DNA of 64,000 nt, taken from the IMG/VR virus record IMGVR_UViG_3300008119_000003, positions 1-64,000 of that record. One strand, written 5' to 3'. A program made the position numbers and the translations under genes. The notes under the pieces are model-generated. The model searched no databases. It saw only the letters and a program-made list of their open reading frames with translations, and had not been told where the DNA came from. Numbering within the stretch: the stretch's first letter is position 1; the number at the start of each line of letters is the position of its first letter. Positions 1 to 12,900 of the stretch are shown here, piece after piece. The DNA is from a virus.

Positions 1-1
1 A

Positions 2-3000
2 AGTGGTCAAGGAGCTGAAACATTCTTATCAGGTTTCTTAATGGGAGGTTTGGTACAAGGGCCACAATCCCTTCTTACTCAAGCTGCTCCCCAATTAGGT
101 AAAGATCTTTATAACAAATATAAAAATCCTCAAGAATATTCTAAACAGAAAGAGGAAAGAGCGGCAGAAAGAGCTAAGATTACAAATTTCATGAACGTTC
201 TTGCTTCTGATCCCAATAAAGTATTCGATTCAATAAGCGCTAATATTAAAGCGCAAAAAGACTTTTCAGAAATAATGGATCGTGCTGAAGAAAATGGAGA
301 TAAAAAAGAACATGGTGATGCTGTACAAGATTCAATATTTACTAACGTACAAACTCTTTTAGATAAAGGTTATATTGATTTATTTACAAATCAGATTGAA
401 GATTATCAAAAATTAAATGACAATGAGCTAGCTGAAGCATTTGGCTATACTACTCAGTCAGGTGCTAAAGATGAATTTAATAAAGATCTAAGAGGTAGAC
501 TAGATTCTATCTTAAAGAAAACAAATGATATTAAGGCTCGTCACGAAAAGTATTCTAGTATTAAAAATCCATTTGCCTATGATTCAGATGACTTTGTAGA
601 AAGACTGGATTACTTTGGATTTGAAGAAGCTAGAAAACAAGCTATATATAATGAGTATACATACGACAGAGCGCAAAGTCGTATGGCATCCTTGCTGGAA
701 GCTGTAGCTGCTGACCCTGTTTTAGCAAAAGCTAAAGCTGGAAGAATAACAAGTATTTTTAACGAGTTTCAATTAGATGCAGAACTTGAAACATTAAAGG
801 ATGAGATTAAAATCTACGCCGAAGGTGATGCTAAACAAAAAGAAATCTCAGCTAAAAAACAAAGACAATACGACTCTTTATTAAAAATAAAGAATAGTAT
901 GAGCAATCACGGTATTGAGGTAGAGCGTGCTCGCAAAGCTGCGGTCAGCCCTGAGAAAACCGATGAAATTAAAAAGGATGTCATTACAAATGAAAGTATT
1001 GGCGTAGGCTCAACAGTTAGTTACCAACCTAGATCTGGATTACCTATTTCTGGTAAAGTAATTAAAAAGACAAATACCAAAGTAACTATTCAATACACTG
1101 ATAAGAACGGCGAGGTAAAAACTAAAGTTGTTAGTATCAATGCTAAAAGCTTAAAGGGAATTGGAACTAGTGGTCAGCAGTTAGAAATAGACTTTGATGG
1201 ATCAGATCCTGCATCTCGTAATGTAGATTACTTTAAGAAAGAACTTAAAGCTGATTTAGAAGAATACTTAAAAGTATTAGCTGAGAATTCAGAAGATGGA
1301 GGACAGCCTATTCTGTCTACAGATATAGATAGAATATTTTCTTATCTAGAGGACTATCTAGAATTAGGAGTAGATGCTAGAGCAGCAAGTATGAACGTTA
1401 ACTTACTTAACGATCCTATGTACTTCTCTGAGGCAGCTAAAAAATTCAGTGCTGCTGCTAAAGCCGCTCAAGAAATTGCGGCTAAGAAACTACAAGAAGC
1501 TTGGGATGTATACGAAGCTCGTATGCAAACTAATCAATTACTTCGCGATATCTACGAAAAATTCAATGTCTTCTTCATGCCGGAAGAGATTGATAAATTA
1601 ATTAAAGGAGAAAGTATACCATCTGTATTTATTGACGCTGGTACTAAGAAACCAATAGAAACAAATAGCCTTAAGTATAAAGAGATATTAGAATTCTTAG
1701 AACTATTTGAGGAGGCTAACGGGTTTACTTTAGCAGGTAAAGAAATATCTGAAGAAGGTGCTGAGTCTTTCCAAAGACCATATGACTTTACAGAAAAGGA
1801 TGATACTAGAACATATAAAGACTTTGTAAAAGCTTTAGGATTAGATCCTAAACTTAAGAGTCAGATGGTTTCTACAAAAGATTTACTGAATTATATAATC
1901 AAAAATAAGTTTAGTAAACCGGGAGCTAAAGCTTTAGCTAGAAGATTAATGACTACCGTCAAAGATTCTGATCAGATAGAAATTAGTTCTACCTCTTCTC
2001 AAGCATTTACTTACTCTAAAACTGCAGGTATTACTATAGATTTAAGATACTCTTCAAAAGACTACGGTCAAATGCAAGTTTCTTTAGAATACTCTGTCCT
2101 AAATCCAATGCTTCAGAAGATTGTAGAAGAAGGATTGCTTGACGATAAGTTTACTAAGGCTACCACAAATCTTATGGATGCCGTAAGAGAATACTACGAA
2201 GCAAATAGAGATTCTATAAAAGATCCGAATCTAAATGCAATGTTTAAATTCATGCTTTCTAGTCCACAGGCATTCTTATCCGAGGCTTTGACTAATACTG
2301 TTGCTCAAACAGAACTAGAAGCTATACCGTATAAGAATACAAATAAGAATCTATGGGAGGAAGTATTAGATGCATTTAGAGAGTTCTTAGCTAAACTCTT
2401 AGGGTTCTCTCAAAGTTCTAGTAATACAGCTTTGACTGAGGCAATAGGTATTATATCTAATAAAGTAGAAAACAGACCTATTATAGGAAGCACTGAAGAT
2501 ACAGGTATTACTCCAACTGATACAAGCGCTGCAGCAATTACTGTAGATACACCGTTTAATGATATGCCAAGAGATCTGCAGACTATGTTACGTGCAGAAC
2601 TTAAAATCTTTAACCAGGAACAAATATCTAATAACAAACCTATTATTCCTGATTCAGAAATTACCCGATTCATTAAACAAAACGATAGAGCTAAAAAACT
2701 TATTGATAACTACAATAAACGAAACGGTCTTACAGGCACACCTACTAGTACACCTGCAACAGAGCCTACAGCTTTCACAGTTACCGTAGATGGTTACAAC
2801 ATCAATACTTACGAAGATGGAAATATCGATGTAACTAAAGATGGAGAAGTAATAGCAGTTGGACTAGCTAACGAAGCTGAGGCAATGGCTGCTATCGAAC
2901 AGCATAAGAAAGAACAAAGACCTGTATTTAAAATTAAACAGAAATTCAAAGGTCTACTTATATACACAACTCTTGCTAGTAGTGTAGATGATCTAGATAG

Positions 3001-3970
3001 CATTAAGGAAGGAGTCATCAATGGGGAAACTTTATTAGCTGAGGCTTTAGCTGATAATGGACAAAGCATTGAAGGTACTACTATAGATGCAGTAATGTAT
3101 AAGCTTTTTGTAAAAGACAAAGCTCTTGCAGAAAAAGTATACGATGATGCGTTAGCTAAAATGGAGGCTGCGGTTAATGCCGGAGATACTGTAGTAACAA
3201 CTATAGGACGATTTGCTCAGAAGGCTGATATGGTACTTATCCACACTAACGATAACGTAATTGTTGATAAAGCTGGTAAAGATGCTGTATCTAGAGTTAG
3301 AGCTTACGAAAGCGCAGCTAAGAAAACAAAGGTTAAAAGCAATATCCAGATCTTAGAGATTGACTCTCCTATTATAGACGTACTTACAGGAAAAGCTAAG
3401 GCTACATCTCTTAAAGAGAAGTACAAAGGCAAGGTAAAAGAAAGTATCGAGAATGCTAAATCTATGGAGGAGCTTGATGATATTAACAGAGAAACAACTT
3501 CTTTAATTCTTGAAGATGAGAACCTTACAGCTGAAGAGTTTAAGGAACTTATGAATAAAAAAATGCAGGAATTATCATCAAAAATTCCTACCTTTGAAGA
3601 AGTAGAGAAGAACGATTTAGTAGTAATGAAAGATAGAAAACAGTACGGTCGAAGCGGCATTGTACAAGTTCTTGGAAAGAATACTACTAACGGCACGGTT
3701 AAAGTAAAACGACTTAATTCAAATGAAGCTATGACTTTATCAAAGGAAGAATTCGAAAATGGTGCCGAGTACATGTATCGCGCAGGTACTGAGAAACTTG
3801 AACAAACTGTTACAATAACTGCTGACGAAAAACAAAACTCCAACTCTAATATGGAAAGCGCAGGAGACATTAATAATGTTGACGCTATCAGAGAAGATAT
3901 GGAAAAGGCGAAGAACTCTTCTGCCGAAGATATAGATGATGAATTTACTAACTCATTTGGCTGCGAATAA
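2..3970 (+). CDS. Giant virion-type protein, 5' end cut by window edge
   Basis: The frame is open from base 2, so the methionine at 41 is probably internal and the gene starts before the window. At least 1322 residues are visible. Most of it is charged and helical without a recognisable domain. Two short beta-rich stretches look like SH3-type barrels (about residues 325-375 and 1190-1240 counted from the methionine at 41). Around residues 650-800 there is what looks like a phage zincin fold: a beta strand, then a helix where HExxH should be, then a conserved LSEALTN segment and a tryptophan-containing amphipathic helix. The HExxH is replaced by residues near LEYSV (681-686), so it would be inactive. 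The stop overlaps the start of the next giant gene (TAATG). By position this is one of the large cargo proteins packaged with the virion RNA polymerase in crAss-like phages. That role is inferred from context. Confidence 0.75.
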   Translation, partial: SGQGAETFLSGFLMGGLVQGPQSLLTQAAPQLGKDLYNKYKNPQEYSKQKEERAAERAKITNFMNVLASDPNKVFDSISANIKAQKDFSEIMDRAEENGDKKEHGDAVQDSIFTNVQTLLDKGYIDLFTNQIEDYQKLNDNELAEAFGYTTQSGAKDEFNKDLRGRLDSILKKTNDIKARHEKYSSIKNPFAYDSDDFVERLDYFGFEEARKQAIYNEYTYDRAQSRMASLLEAVAADPVLAKAKAGRITSIFNEFQLDAELETLKDEIKIYAEGDAKQKEISAKKQRQYDSLLKIKNSMSNHGIEVERARKAAVSPEKTDEIKKDVITNESIGVGSTVSYQPRSGLPISGKVIKKTNTKVTIQYTDKNGEVKTKVVSINAKSLKGIGTSGQQLEIDFDGSDPASRNVDYFKKELKADLEEYLKVLAENSEDGGQPILSTDIDRIFSYLEDYLELGVDARAASMNVNLLNDPMYFSEAAKKFSAAAKAAQEIAAKKLQEAWDVYEARMQTNQLLRDIYEKFNVFFMPEEIDKLIKGESIPSVFIDAGTKKPIETNSLKYKEILEFLELFEEANGFTLAGKEISEEGAESFQRPYDFTEKDDTRTYKDFVKALGLDPKLKSQMVSTKDLLNYIIKNKFSKPGAKALARRLMTTVKDSDQIEISSTSSQAFTYSKTAGITIDLRYSSKDYGQMQVSLEYSVLNPMLQKIVEEGLLDDKFTKATTNLMDAVREYYEANRDSIKDPNLNAMFKFMLSSPQAFLSEALTNTVAQTELEAIPYKNTNKNLWEEVLDAFREFLAKLLGFSQSSSNTALTEAIGIISNKVENRPIIGSTEDTGITPTDTSAAAITVDTPFNDMPRDLQTMLRAELKIFNQEQISNNKPIIPDSEITRFIKQNDRAKKLIDNYNKRNGLTGTPTSTPATEPTAFTVTVDGYNINTYEDGNIDVTKDGEVIAVGLANEAEAMAAIEQHKKEQRPVFKIKQKFKGLLIYTTLASSVDDLDSIKEGVINGETLLAEALADNGQSIEGTTIDAVMYKLFVKDKALAEKVYDDALAKMEAAVNAGDTVVTTIGRFAQKADMVLIHTNDNVIVDKAGKDAVSRVRAYESAAKKTKVKSNIQILEIDSPIIDVLTGKAKATSLKEKYKGKVKESIENAKSMEELDDINRETTSLILEDENLTAEEFKELMNKKMQELSSKIPTFEEVEKNDLVVMKDRKQYGRSGIVQVLGKNTTNGTVKVKRLNSNEAMTLSKEEFENGAEYMYRAGTEKLEQTVTITADEKQNSNSNMESAGDINNVDAIREDMEKAKNSSAEDIDDEFTNSFGCE

Positions 3971-6900
3971 TGATTAACTGTACCCTAAGTAACAAACAAT
4001 TAAGGATCCTTCGTACTAAAATTGCGAAGGATCTTTTGACTTATGTAGATAACAACGAAAACTTTGATCTTAAAGATTATCTATCTAAAATCTACAATCA
4101 AGTTAACGATGCTACAAAGAACCAGAACTTAGCTTTGGACTATGCTAGAGTATCTCTTCCTTTTATCAAACAGCTTTTAGGAGTAGACAATACTCTTGAG
4201 AACTTACCTGAGCAAGGATTAAATATTGCTGAGCTGTACAAAACAACTAGATTAGCTGGAGACGATAAGAATGGTTTTCAAGTCGTAGTAGACTACTTAG
4301 GTGTTACTATTAATCCCGCTAAGAATCTTGGTGAGGTAAAAAAAGATCTTGAAAAAGAAGAAGATCAAGAAAAAGCAGCTAAGAAAAATGTCGATAATCG
4401 CGTAGTTCCTACTATCTATAAAGAGACAAGAAAGCCTTATGATCCTGTATCAACTAGTATGCAGGAAGTTTTATCTGGTAAACCGGAATCGGTAAGAGAT
4501 CCTAGAATGAAAATATACAGTGACATTACCAAAATGATACTGGATAAAATTCCACTTGGTGGAGCAAAGGACTTTGAAGGAATTGAATATCCAGGAGTAA
4601 ACGGGGGGATCTTTGTTAAGATGATGCGATACAATAGAATCGCAGTTAATGATACCTTTCCTCATGTAAAAGAGGTTATCGAATCAGGTGTAGACCAAGA
4701 CTATATAATTGAAGACTATAACTTTGCTTTTGTTTATGTACTAACCGATAAAGACGGCAATGAACTTCGCTTTAACGATAAGGGAGAAGTTACCAAAAGT
4801 GGAACTTTAGTTTATTACAATACTCGATTTCTACCAAAGAGAGGATCGAATAAGTTATTTGATGTAGACAATGTTACTAATACCCAAAAACCTATAGAGG
4901 TTGCTAAAAATTTAGGTATTTCTATTGAGGAAGCAACAGAATTTTTAAGAAGTGGCTTCGAGGAATTAGCAAAGGCTTACGATTATATTAGATTAAAAGA
5001 TGGTAATAGTATAATGTATTCTATTACCGGCGGAAGCAAAGGTGCTATTGTGGATAATAACCGCAAGATGGTTCCGTTTCAAACTAGAATTTTTAGAAAC
5101 GAGCCCCTAAGCTTTGCCTTTTATGCTAAAGACAAACTAAAACCTGGAGATTTCTCAGGGGTATATGTAACCGGTGCACAATCTAACTACCCGGTATTAA
5201 TAGCTCCTAGAAGTATATCTGATTCGCTTGCAACAGACTTGGTAGAAATGTTAACGAAATCCGTTAATAAATCTGATGGTCAGCCGCTAAGTAATAAAGA
5301 GAAAGTTGACATACTTTCTACATACATACTTAACTCTGTTAAAGATATACAGTATGGTGTAGATAAAAGCAATGGGGCAATATACATAAAGCTAGAGGGA
5401 CAACCTTTAAAGCTTTCATCGCCAGAAGCAGCTGATACATTAAAGAACGTTTTCCTAAAACAACCTAGTGGATTTGATAGAAAAAACATTATAGCATTAC
5501 CGCTAGCTAATAGCAACAAAAATGTTACAGTCTTTTCTAGAAATCCTAATGGTACATTTAGCACAGAGTCTGTTCCGTACATGACGTACTTGGAGCAGAA
5601 TATGGACATGAACGTAGAGTTAGACGAAGACGGACTACTTAAACGTTATAACCCATACTTTAATCTTATGATTAACCTTGACAGTATGGGCAAGGTATTA
5701 TTAGATAATGGTAATGTAGACGAAAAAGAAGAGACTAATAATGAAAAGGTAGCTAGACTTAGAGCGGAGGAACAAATAGAAATTCTTAAGAAAATACCTA
5801 ACATAGATAGTTATAAAGTAAAAGGTAAGATTGATAGCAATCTTATGCCTGAAGATATTAAAAAAATATATCAGGAAATTTATGATAGATATGATGCTGT
5901 TATCACGCCTATACTAAGAGATCAGATAGAACTTGAGATAATGGAAACTCTTTCTAAGGTTCAAGATGTAGCAGCATTTACCGGGGCTAGAGATCTAACT
6001 CCAAAGGAACAAACCGAACAAGATAGAATTATAGCAGAGATTACAAAGAAGTATTTAGGAAGTTCTAAAAAAATAGCTAAGCCCGTAACTAATACTACAG
6101 AAAACAAACCAGAAGAGTTTGTTAATCATTCTGGAGGAGCATATGGCGGAGATACTCTTTGGGATATTATAGGAAGAAGATTTGGTGTAGTAGAACACAG
6201 ACATTATAGAGAAGCAAGTAATAGGAATCTATCTAAAAAACTTAGAGACTTTGGTGTATCAGCAACTGTCCTTACAAAGGAACAGATGGATACAGCCAGA
6301 CAAGAGATAAAAGACTTAATTAATAAAGATTACCCAGATACCGTAGAAGGAAACTTACAGGTAAGAAACTACTACCAAGTTGCTAATGCGGATTCTGTAT
6401 TTGCAGTTGCTCCAATTCTTAGAGTACATAAGGATACAAGAGGAACAGTAGTTAAAAAAATAAAGGCTGTAACGGGAGGAACGAATACAGCCGTGCAATT
6501 AGCTATAGCATTAAACAAACCTGTTTACATTTGGGATGCTGGTAGCAAAAGTTATGAAGGCACAGGAAGATGGTATACTTATGATTATTCTGTAGAACAA
6601 TTTGTGCCAACAGATACACCTACTCTTACTAAAAACTTTGCCGGCGTAGGTACAAGAGATGTCGAAGACTATGACGTTAAAGATAGATTTGATCAATGGG
6701 GACCAAGATTTCAGTATGTAGGAAAAGACATAGAGCTTGAGGCAATACAAGCAATTACCGATGTATATGAAAAAACTTTTGGTAGCAAACCCGAAGTAGA
6801 TCCATTTGTAAAAGCGGATGCTTTACCACCTATCGAACAAAATTTTGAAGATGGTGAGGGCGGTAGAACTATGCAGCCTCAGTTTAAAGGTAAGTCTGCA

Positions 6901-9900
6901 ATGGACTTAATTATATCTGGAGATAGAACTAGAACTACTAGAGCAAATACAGATATTACAAGAATGCTCAAAGACTATAATCTACCAAGTATTACTGCTC
7001 TTAAGGGTATGATTGTTAGAATGGTCGACAGAAACGGTAGACAAGTATATGCAAGAATAACAGACGTCTCTAGATTTAATAAAACATACCAGCTTGACAC
7101 GTGGCAGAAGGAGGGATGGGACGAGGCTACAACAGATAAGCTTTTAGGTAAGTACCCATACGCTATAGAATTTGAGGTAGTTAAAGATCCTGGTCAAAAA
7201 ACTGCTACAGAAGTTAAAACTGTATCGGAAGACTATGGTGTTGTACAAGCTGAAACTAATCCTACGGAAAGCGAAAAGCAAGCAGACATTGATTTAATTA
7301 AGCCACATATACAAAGACAGGCCTTTAAAGAAAATGTAGGTAAGTATGCTAATGAAATGTTCCATTACTCTTTAAGATGGGGTAGAAAAAACTATAACTT
7401 CTTTGTATTAAAAGATGGAAAGTATGTTAAATCTACAATAGCTGACGAGGGATCTCAACTATATTCTAAAGATAGAAATGGTAATTACGTTAAATCAAAT
7501 AGAAAAGATAAGGCTGCTTATAACAACGGATTAATTAATCCATTAGATATTGATTCTTTTGCAGGAAAAGGAGATATGTATGGCTATGATCTAGTAGATC
7601 AGAACGGAGATCCTCTTCCATCGATTTCAGAATTACAACCGATTATAGATAAAATTGAATCTGCTCTCGGTATAAGCATGAGAAATTACGACTCTGTCAT
7701 AGGTAATATTTATTTACCTGGAGAGTATGTATATCCACATAAGGATACTTCTGAAAGTAAATCAGCAAGAAAGTATCCTGTTATTGTATACAGTATTGGT
7801 AACGATGCTGGATTAGGTATAGTGGATAATAACGAAGGTAAGATGACTTTTGCTAACGAGTATGATGCAAAATGGTTACCAGCTGGTGAAAAATTAAAAG
7901 GTTATACAAATGAGGTATTAACAAAGCACGGTAGTATCTATACTTTCGGTATGGGCGGTAAGGGTAGATTTGAATTAACTCATAGTACGCCGATTAATTC
8001 TAAGAAAGATACTCCTCAATCTCCGATAACATTACCAAACGGAAAAGTAGTAACTAACTATACTATTACTCTTACTTTTAGAAGAGCTGCAGACCTAGCA
8101 GAAGGTATGGCAGATTCTCCTACAACGTCTGATAAAGTTAGCGCAGTAGAAAAGAAAGCTGCAGAAGTTGTACAGAAAGTAGAACCGCAACAGATATTCC
8201 GTAGAGGAAGATCAAGTGCAGATAGTAATATATTAGATAACTTGATGAACGATGACGACTTCATCGATAAAAACGGTAAGAACAAATTAGGTATTCAAGG
8301 TAATATTAAAGCAACTAGAGAACAGATTGCTTTAGCTAAAACCTGGTACGAGAATAGCCCGCTTAGCAAACACATACCATTTAAGGTAATGTTCAATGCT
8401 ATCAATACTGCTACTAAAAACGGTATTGCTCGTTGGGATGTAAACGGTATTACACTGTTTAAAGGATCGGATTACTCTGATCTATACCACGAAGCATGGC
8501 ACGGCTTTACACAGATGTTCTTGACTAAAGAAGAAAGAGATAAACTATATAACGAAGCACGATTAAACAAAGGATCGTTTGTAGCATTTGACGGAAGTAC
8601 TGTAACATTTGGAGCAGCTACTGATGAACAAATAGAAGAATACTTGGCGGAGGACTTCCGCGAGTATATGCTTGGTAAAGGAAAGAAAGTATTAGACAAG
8701 ACCCCGGTTAAGAAGAACATCTTCCAAAAGATATTTGAATTCTTAAAGGCATTGTTCGGTAAGACTAATGCTGATGACGTTATTACTAATGGTAACAATA
8801 ACAGCTATACCAACGAGCTATACGAGAAACTAAGAGTAGGAGATCTAAACCAGTTTACATTTAACCAGGCTAATAGAGTATTTACTACTTTGAATAAGGT
8901 AGTAACTACAACTACTCCTAAAGATAATACTACCCCAGCTAAACTAGGATACGAAGCCTCAGCATTAATTGGATCTACAGTAGATGCATTATTTGTTGAA
9001 GCTATCGCTAAGTTAAATGGCGGTAAGACACACGTATTTACTACAGCGGCTATACGTACAGTAAAAGGACGTACCACAGTATATAAGTACGTATTACAAG
9101 AACTAACTAAGCAGTTAGAGAACGTGTATCTAGACAAACTCGACATGGAGGCTAAAGGACTAGATACACAAGATATAAACTATGAACTAGATACTCTATC
9201 CTATGCGGTAAAACACTTCGGTAAGCCCGATGAGGTTCTTAAACCAACAGGGGTAATGAAGTACCACATGGAGACTAGTAAGTTTATGGAGTTTGACGAT
9301 CGACAAATAGTAGAGCTGAATAAGATCGATGATAGTAAACTAACTATCAAGAACGAGTTCGAATCTAAATCGGGTAACGAAATGTCGGGTAAAGAGAAAG
9401 CCTCTCCTATCCTTCTATATACTATCCGTGGTTTATATGCTTACGATACTGACGGTAGCGTCAAGACTAACAGATTAGGTTTCCCTAAACTGATGGACCC
9501 TAATGCTGCATGGAACCGTATATATAATATTACAGACGGAGCTAGAAACATCCAAGATGTTTATAACAGATTGTCTGAGGCAGCGGTAGACTACCCTGCT
9601 ATTGCGCAATTCCTTGAGAAGGTAGGACCTCCTACTAATATGGAGACTAGCTCTCAACAGTTATGGACAGATATTACAAATGTCCTTACTATGAAGCGTA
9701 TCCCTCTTATGGCAGTACGCACTACTTTCTCTTCAGAGTTCGTAGAAGCTGTAGATCCTGAGACCGGAGAAGTTTTAATGGAGGGTAACAAACCTATCAA
9801 AGAAACAGTAACTACGTTTAAGGTTACTCCTACAAGAGCAGGTGGTGAATACAGCAAGGTTGGTGCTAAATGGGATAACTACTTTGCAGTAGCCGCACCT

Positions 9901-12900
9901 AATCAATATATTACTGTAGGCGCAGATAATGTTAATACATTAAATATCCAGGCTGTTGCGGAAAACTTTGACCGTACTTTATCTATAAACAAGTTAGATA
10001 CTGTATTTGAATTTATGGAAGCTATAGGTATGCCGTTGGAGAATAACTCTACCGTACGTAAAGCTTTAGCAAATAAAAATAACCCGACATTCAAAGCTAT
10101 ATACGATTTACATACGACTATATTATACGGTATCTATCCTTATAATAATATGTATGCCGGAGCAAATCCGATTGTAATAAAAAAGCCTAGCGACTTAGTT
10201 AAGGAATACAAGGTTAACATAGATGACTTTAAGGTAGCTAATAAGCTTAGCGGTATCTCAATTAAGTATAATACTATACAGAACTTCCACCTTACTTGGT
10301 CTGATGACTTCTCTGATACTACTGTATCTAACGCTGAGGGAGAAAACCAATACGAGAAGTCTCTACGCGGTACGTTAATGAACCAGATAGATAGTATTAA
10401 TACTGCTGATACTATAACCGAACTTACACAAGAAGGCGTTAGTAATGCGGAAGACTTAAGTATGAATCATCTTGCTAAGTCACGTAATCCTTTTATGAAG
10501 ACTTCAAAGTTCATGAGAAGATTATTTGACGAGAACGGAAAGAAGATTGTATACGAATCAGCATGGGGAGATAGAGTAAGATCTCAGATCGAGCTTCTAA
10601 ACATGTCTGGTACTTCTGTAGAAATAACTAACGTTAGAGGCCTTATAAATGAAAGTGGTATTGCCTCAGCTAATGCTGATGAGACTACTAAGATCTTACA
10701 AGACTTTTACATGATGATGTTATACGGCGTATCAGAAGCTACACGTCATGCTGATAAGTCTACTACATACTTATTTAGATTAGTTGCTACTGATCCAAAA
10801 GATGAAAAAGGTAAAGTACTAAAGCACTTAATTGACCTTTCATCATTTACACAGAGATCAAATCCTGATGCGCCGTCTGCAGGTAGAATAGAATTTACCA
10901 AAGATCTAGTTAAACATTTATGTGCTGAGTACGAACGTATTCAGAAACTTAAAGACGGAGATCCTGCAGGAGTAGCTGTAGTAGGTGATAAAACTTATGC
11001 CGAGAAAGGATCAGAGTTTGTAATCTTTGACAAGATACTAGATACTGATACTAAGACTAAGATAAAGAAAGCTAGAACATCATCTTTATCAGAACCTGTT
11101 CTTACCGCAGAAGACCTTTACAAATATCTTAATGATCCTAAAAGGGTAGATCTAAAAAATTCTATTGAGCAACAAATAGGAACTTACCTAACAAGCCAAG
11201 TAAAAGAATTTGAGGAGTCGTTAACTGAAATGGGATTCTATAACAATCCGCAGTTATATAGTCAAGTTTTAAATAAGATGGGAGTTAGAAACCCAGAAAG
11301 TATTACAGAAGAACGTAGAAGCCAGTTATTAAAAGACATGGCTGAGGCTTATGTAGCAAATGCTTGGTCACAAAATCTTGAAGTTACTTTATTATTTTAC
11401 GGAGACCCTGCATTATATCCTGGCGAAGCTGACTTCTTTAAACGTAATGCTGGTCTAGGTGCTACAGGAACAATTCCTCGTACTGATATTTACATGCAAC
11501 AGTATGTAAATGCTAAACTTGCAGCTAATAGCGAAGCAGCAAGACTTGGATTTAAACCGAAGAAGTTTGGTAAGACTATGACGTCTGCTGTAATGGAAGA
11601 TGCTAAAACTCAATCGGTATATTACGATGAGTATTTAAAAGAGGCAATAGAGTTTGAGACAGAGCGTCTTACAAAACTTAAGGCTTCAGAAGAGCAGATC
11701 GAAAAAACTGTAAAAGCTATAACAAAACGATTTGGCGAGTATAAGAAAATGACAGAGGGCGATGGTCAAGGTTGGATAAACTTTGATGCATACCGTGCAT
11801 TACTTATGTCACTAAACAAATGGACTAATACACAAGAATCCATTTATAATAAAATTGTTAATAGAGAAGAAGTTACTGAAGATATTCTTCAATTCTTCCC
11901 TGTTAAAAAGATGCAGTACTGGGGACCTCTTAAGACAGATGGTCTTCCTGTGTACGGTTTCCACAAGTTCTCTTTGATGCCTCTTATTCCTAACATTATT
12001 CAAGGTAAGAACTTGCAGAGTCTTCAGTCAAAAATGTTAGAGCAGGGAATCGACTATGCTTTATTAAAGTCTGGTTCTAAGATTAACACTCTTACTAAAG
12101 ACGGTGCTGTTGACAAGTTCTATAAGAATTCTAAGAGTAATACCGATAAGACCTTAGCAATCGAAGAAGAGGGCTTTGAGTTTACTCCTAACGAAATCTT
12201 TATGGATTACTTTAAAGATCAGTTAGAGGTACACGATCACTTTAATAACAAAGTTACTTTCTCTACTCAGCTTCGTAAACTTATCGAAGACGGTTTAATG
12301 GAGAACGGGGTTCCGACAGACTGGAAACCTTTTGACTTCTCGGATCCTTGGCAAAGAATACAAGCTTGGGAAGCGGCTTCAGATAGTGAGAAGATGTCAT
12401 CTAAAAACTACAAGAAGTTAATAAGATATGAGGCTAACCTTGAGGCATTAGTTCAACTTAAGAAAGATAAACTTGTAAAAGAGATTGGTTCTGATATGAA
12501 GAGCCTTCTTGATTTTGTTAAAAAAGAACTTACAAGACAAGAGTTATCAGATCATGAGATTAACTTTATAGACTACGACGGTATTACCAAAGAGCCTAAA
12601 CAAAGTTTAGACTTATCATTGTCTGCAGATAAAATAGAAAAGCTTTTAGTTTCTGTTGTACAGAAGCGCTTGATTAACCAGAAGATTACTGGAGAAACAT
12701 TAGTACAAGTATCTGGTGTAGGATTTGAAAACGCTAATAACAATATGCGTAATGCTACCGAAGAGGAAATTAAAAAGTATGGTACAAATGCAGGTTTACC
12801 TTTCTATCGTAAGAAGCCTGATGGATCTACCTCAGCAATGAAAGTTAAGATTGCACTTCAAGGCGGATTCAAAAAGTTATTGTACCATCCTGATGTAACA

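Noticed and set aside
3304-3870. 188-codon minus frame inside the first giant gene
   Set aside because: Serine/phenylalanine-rich shadow of a strongly coding plus frame.
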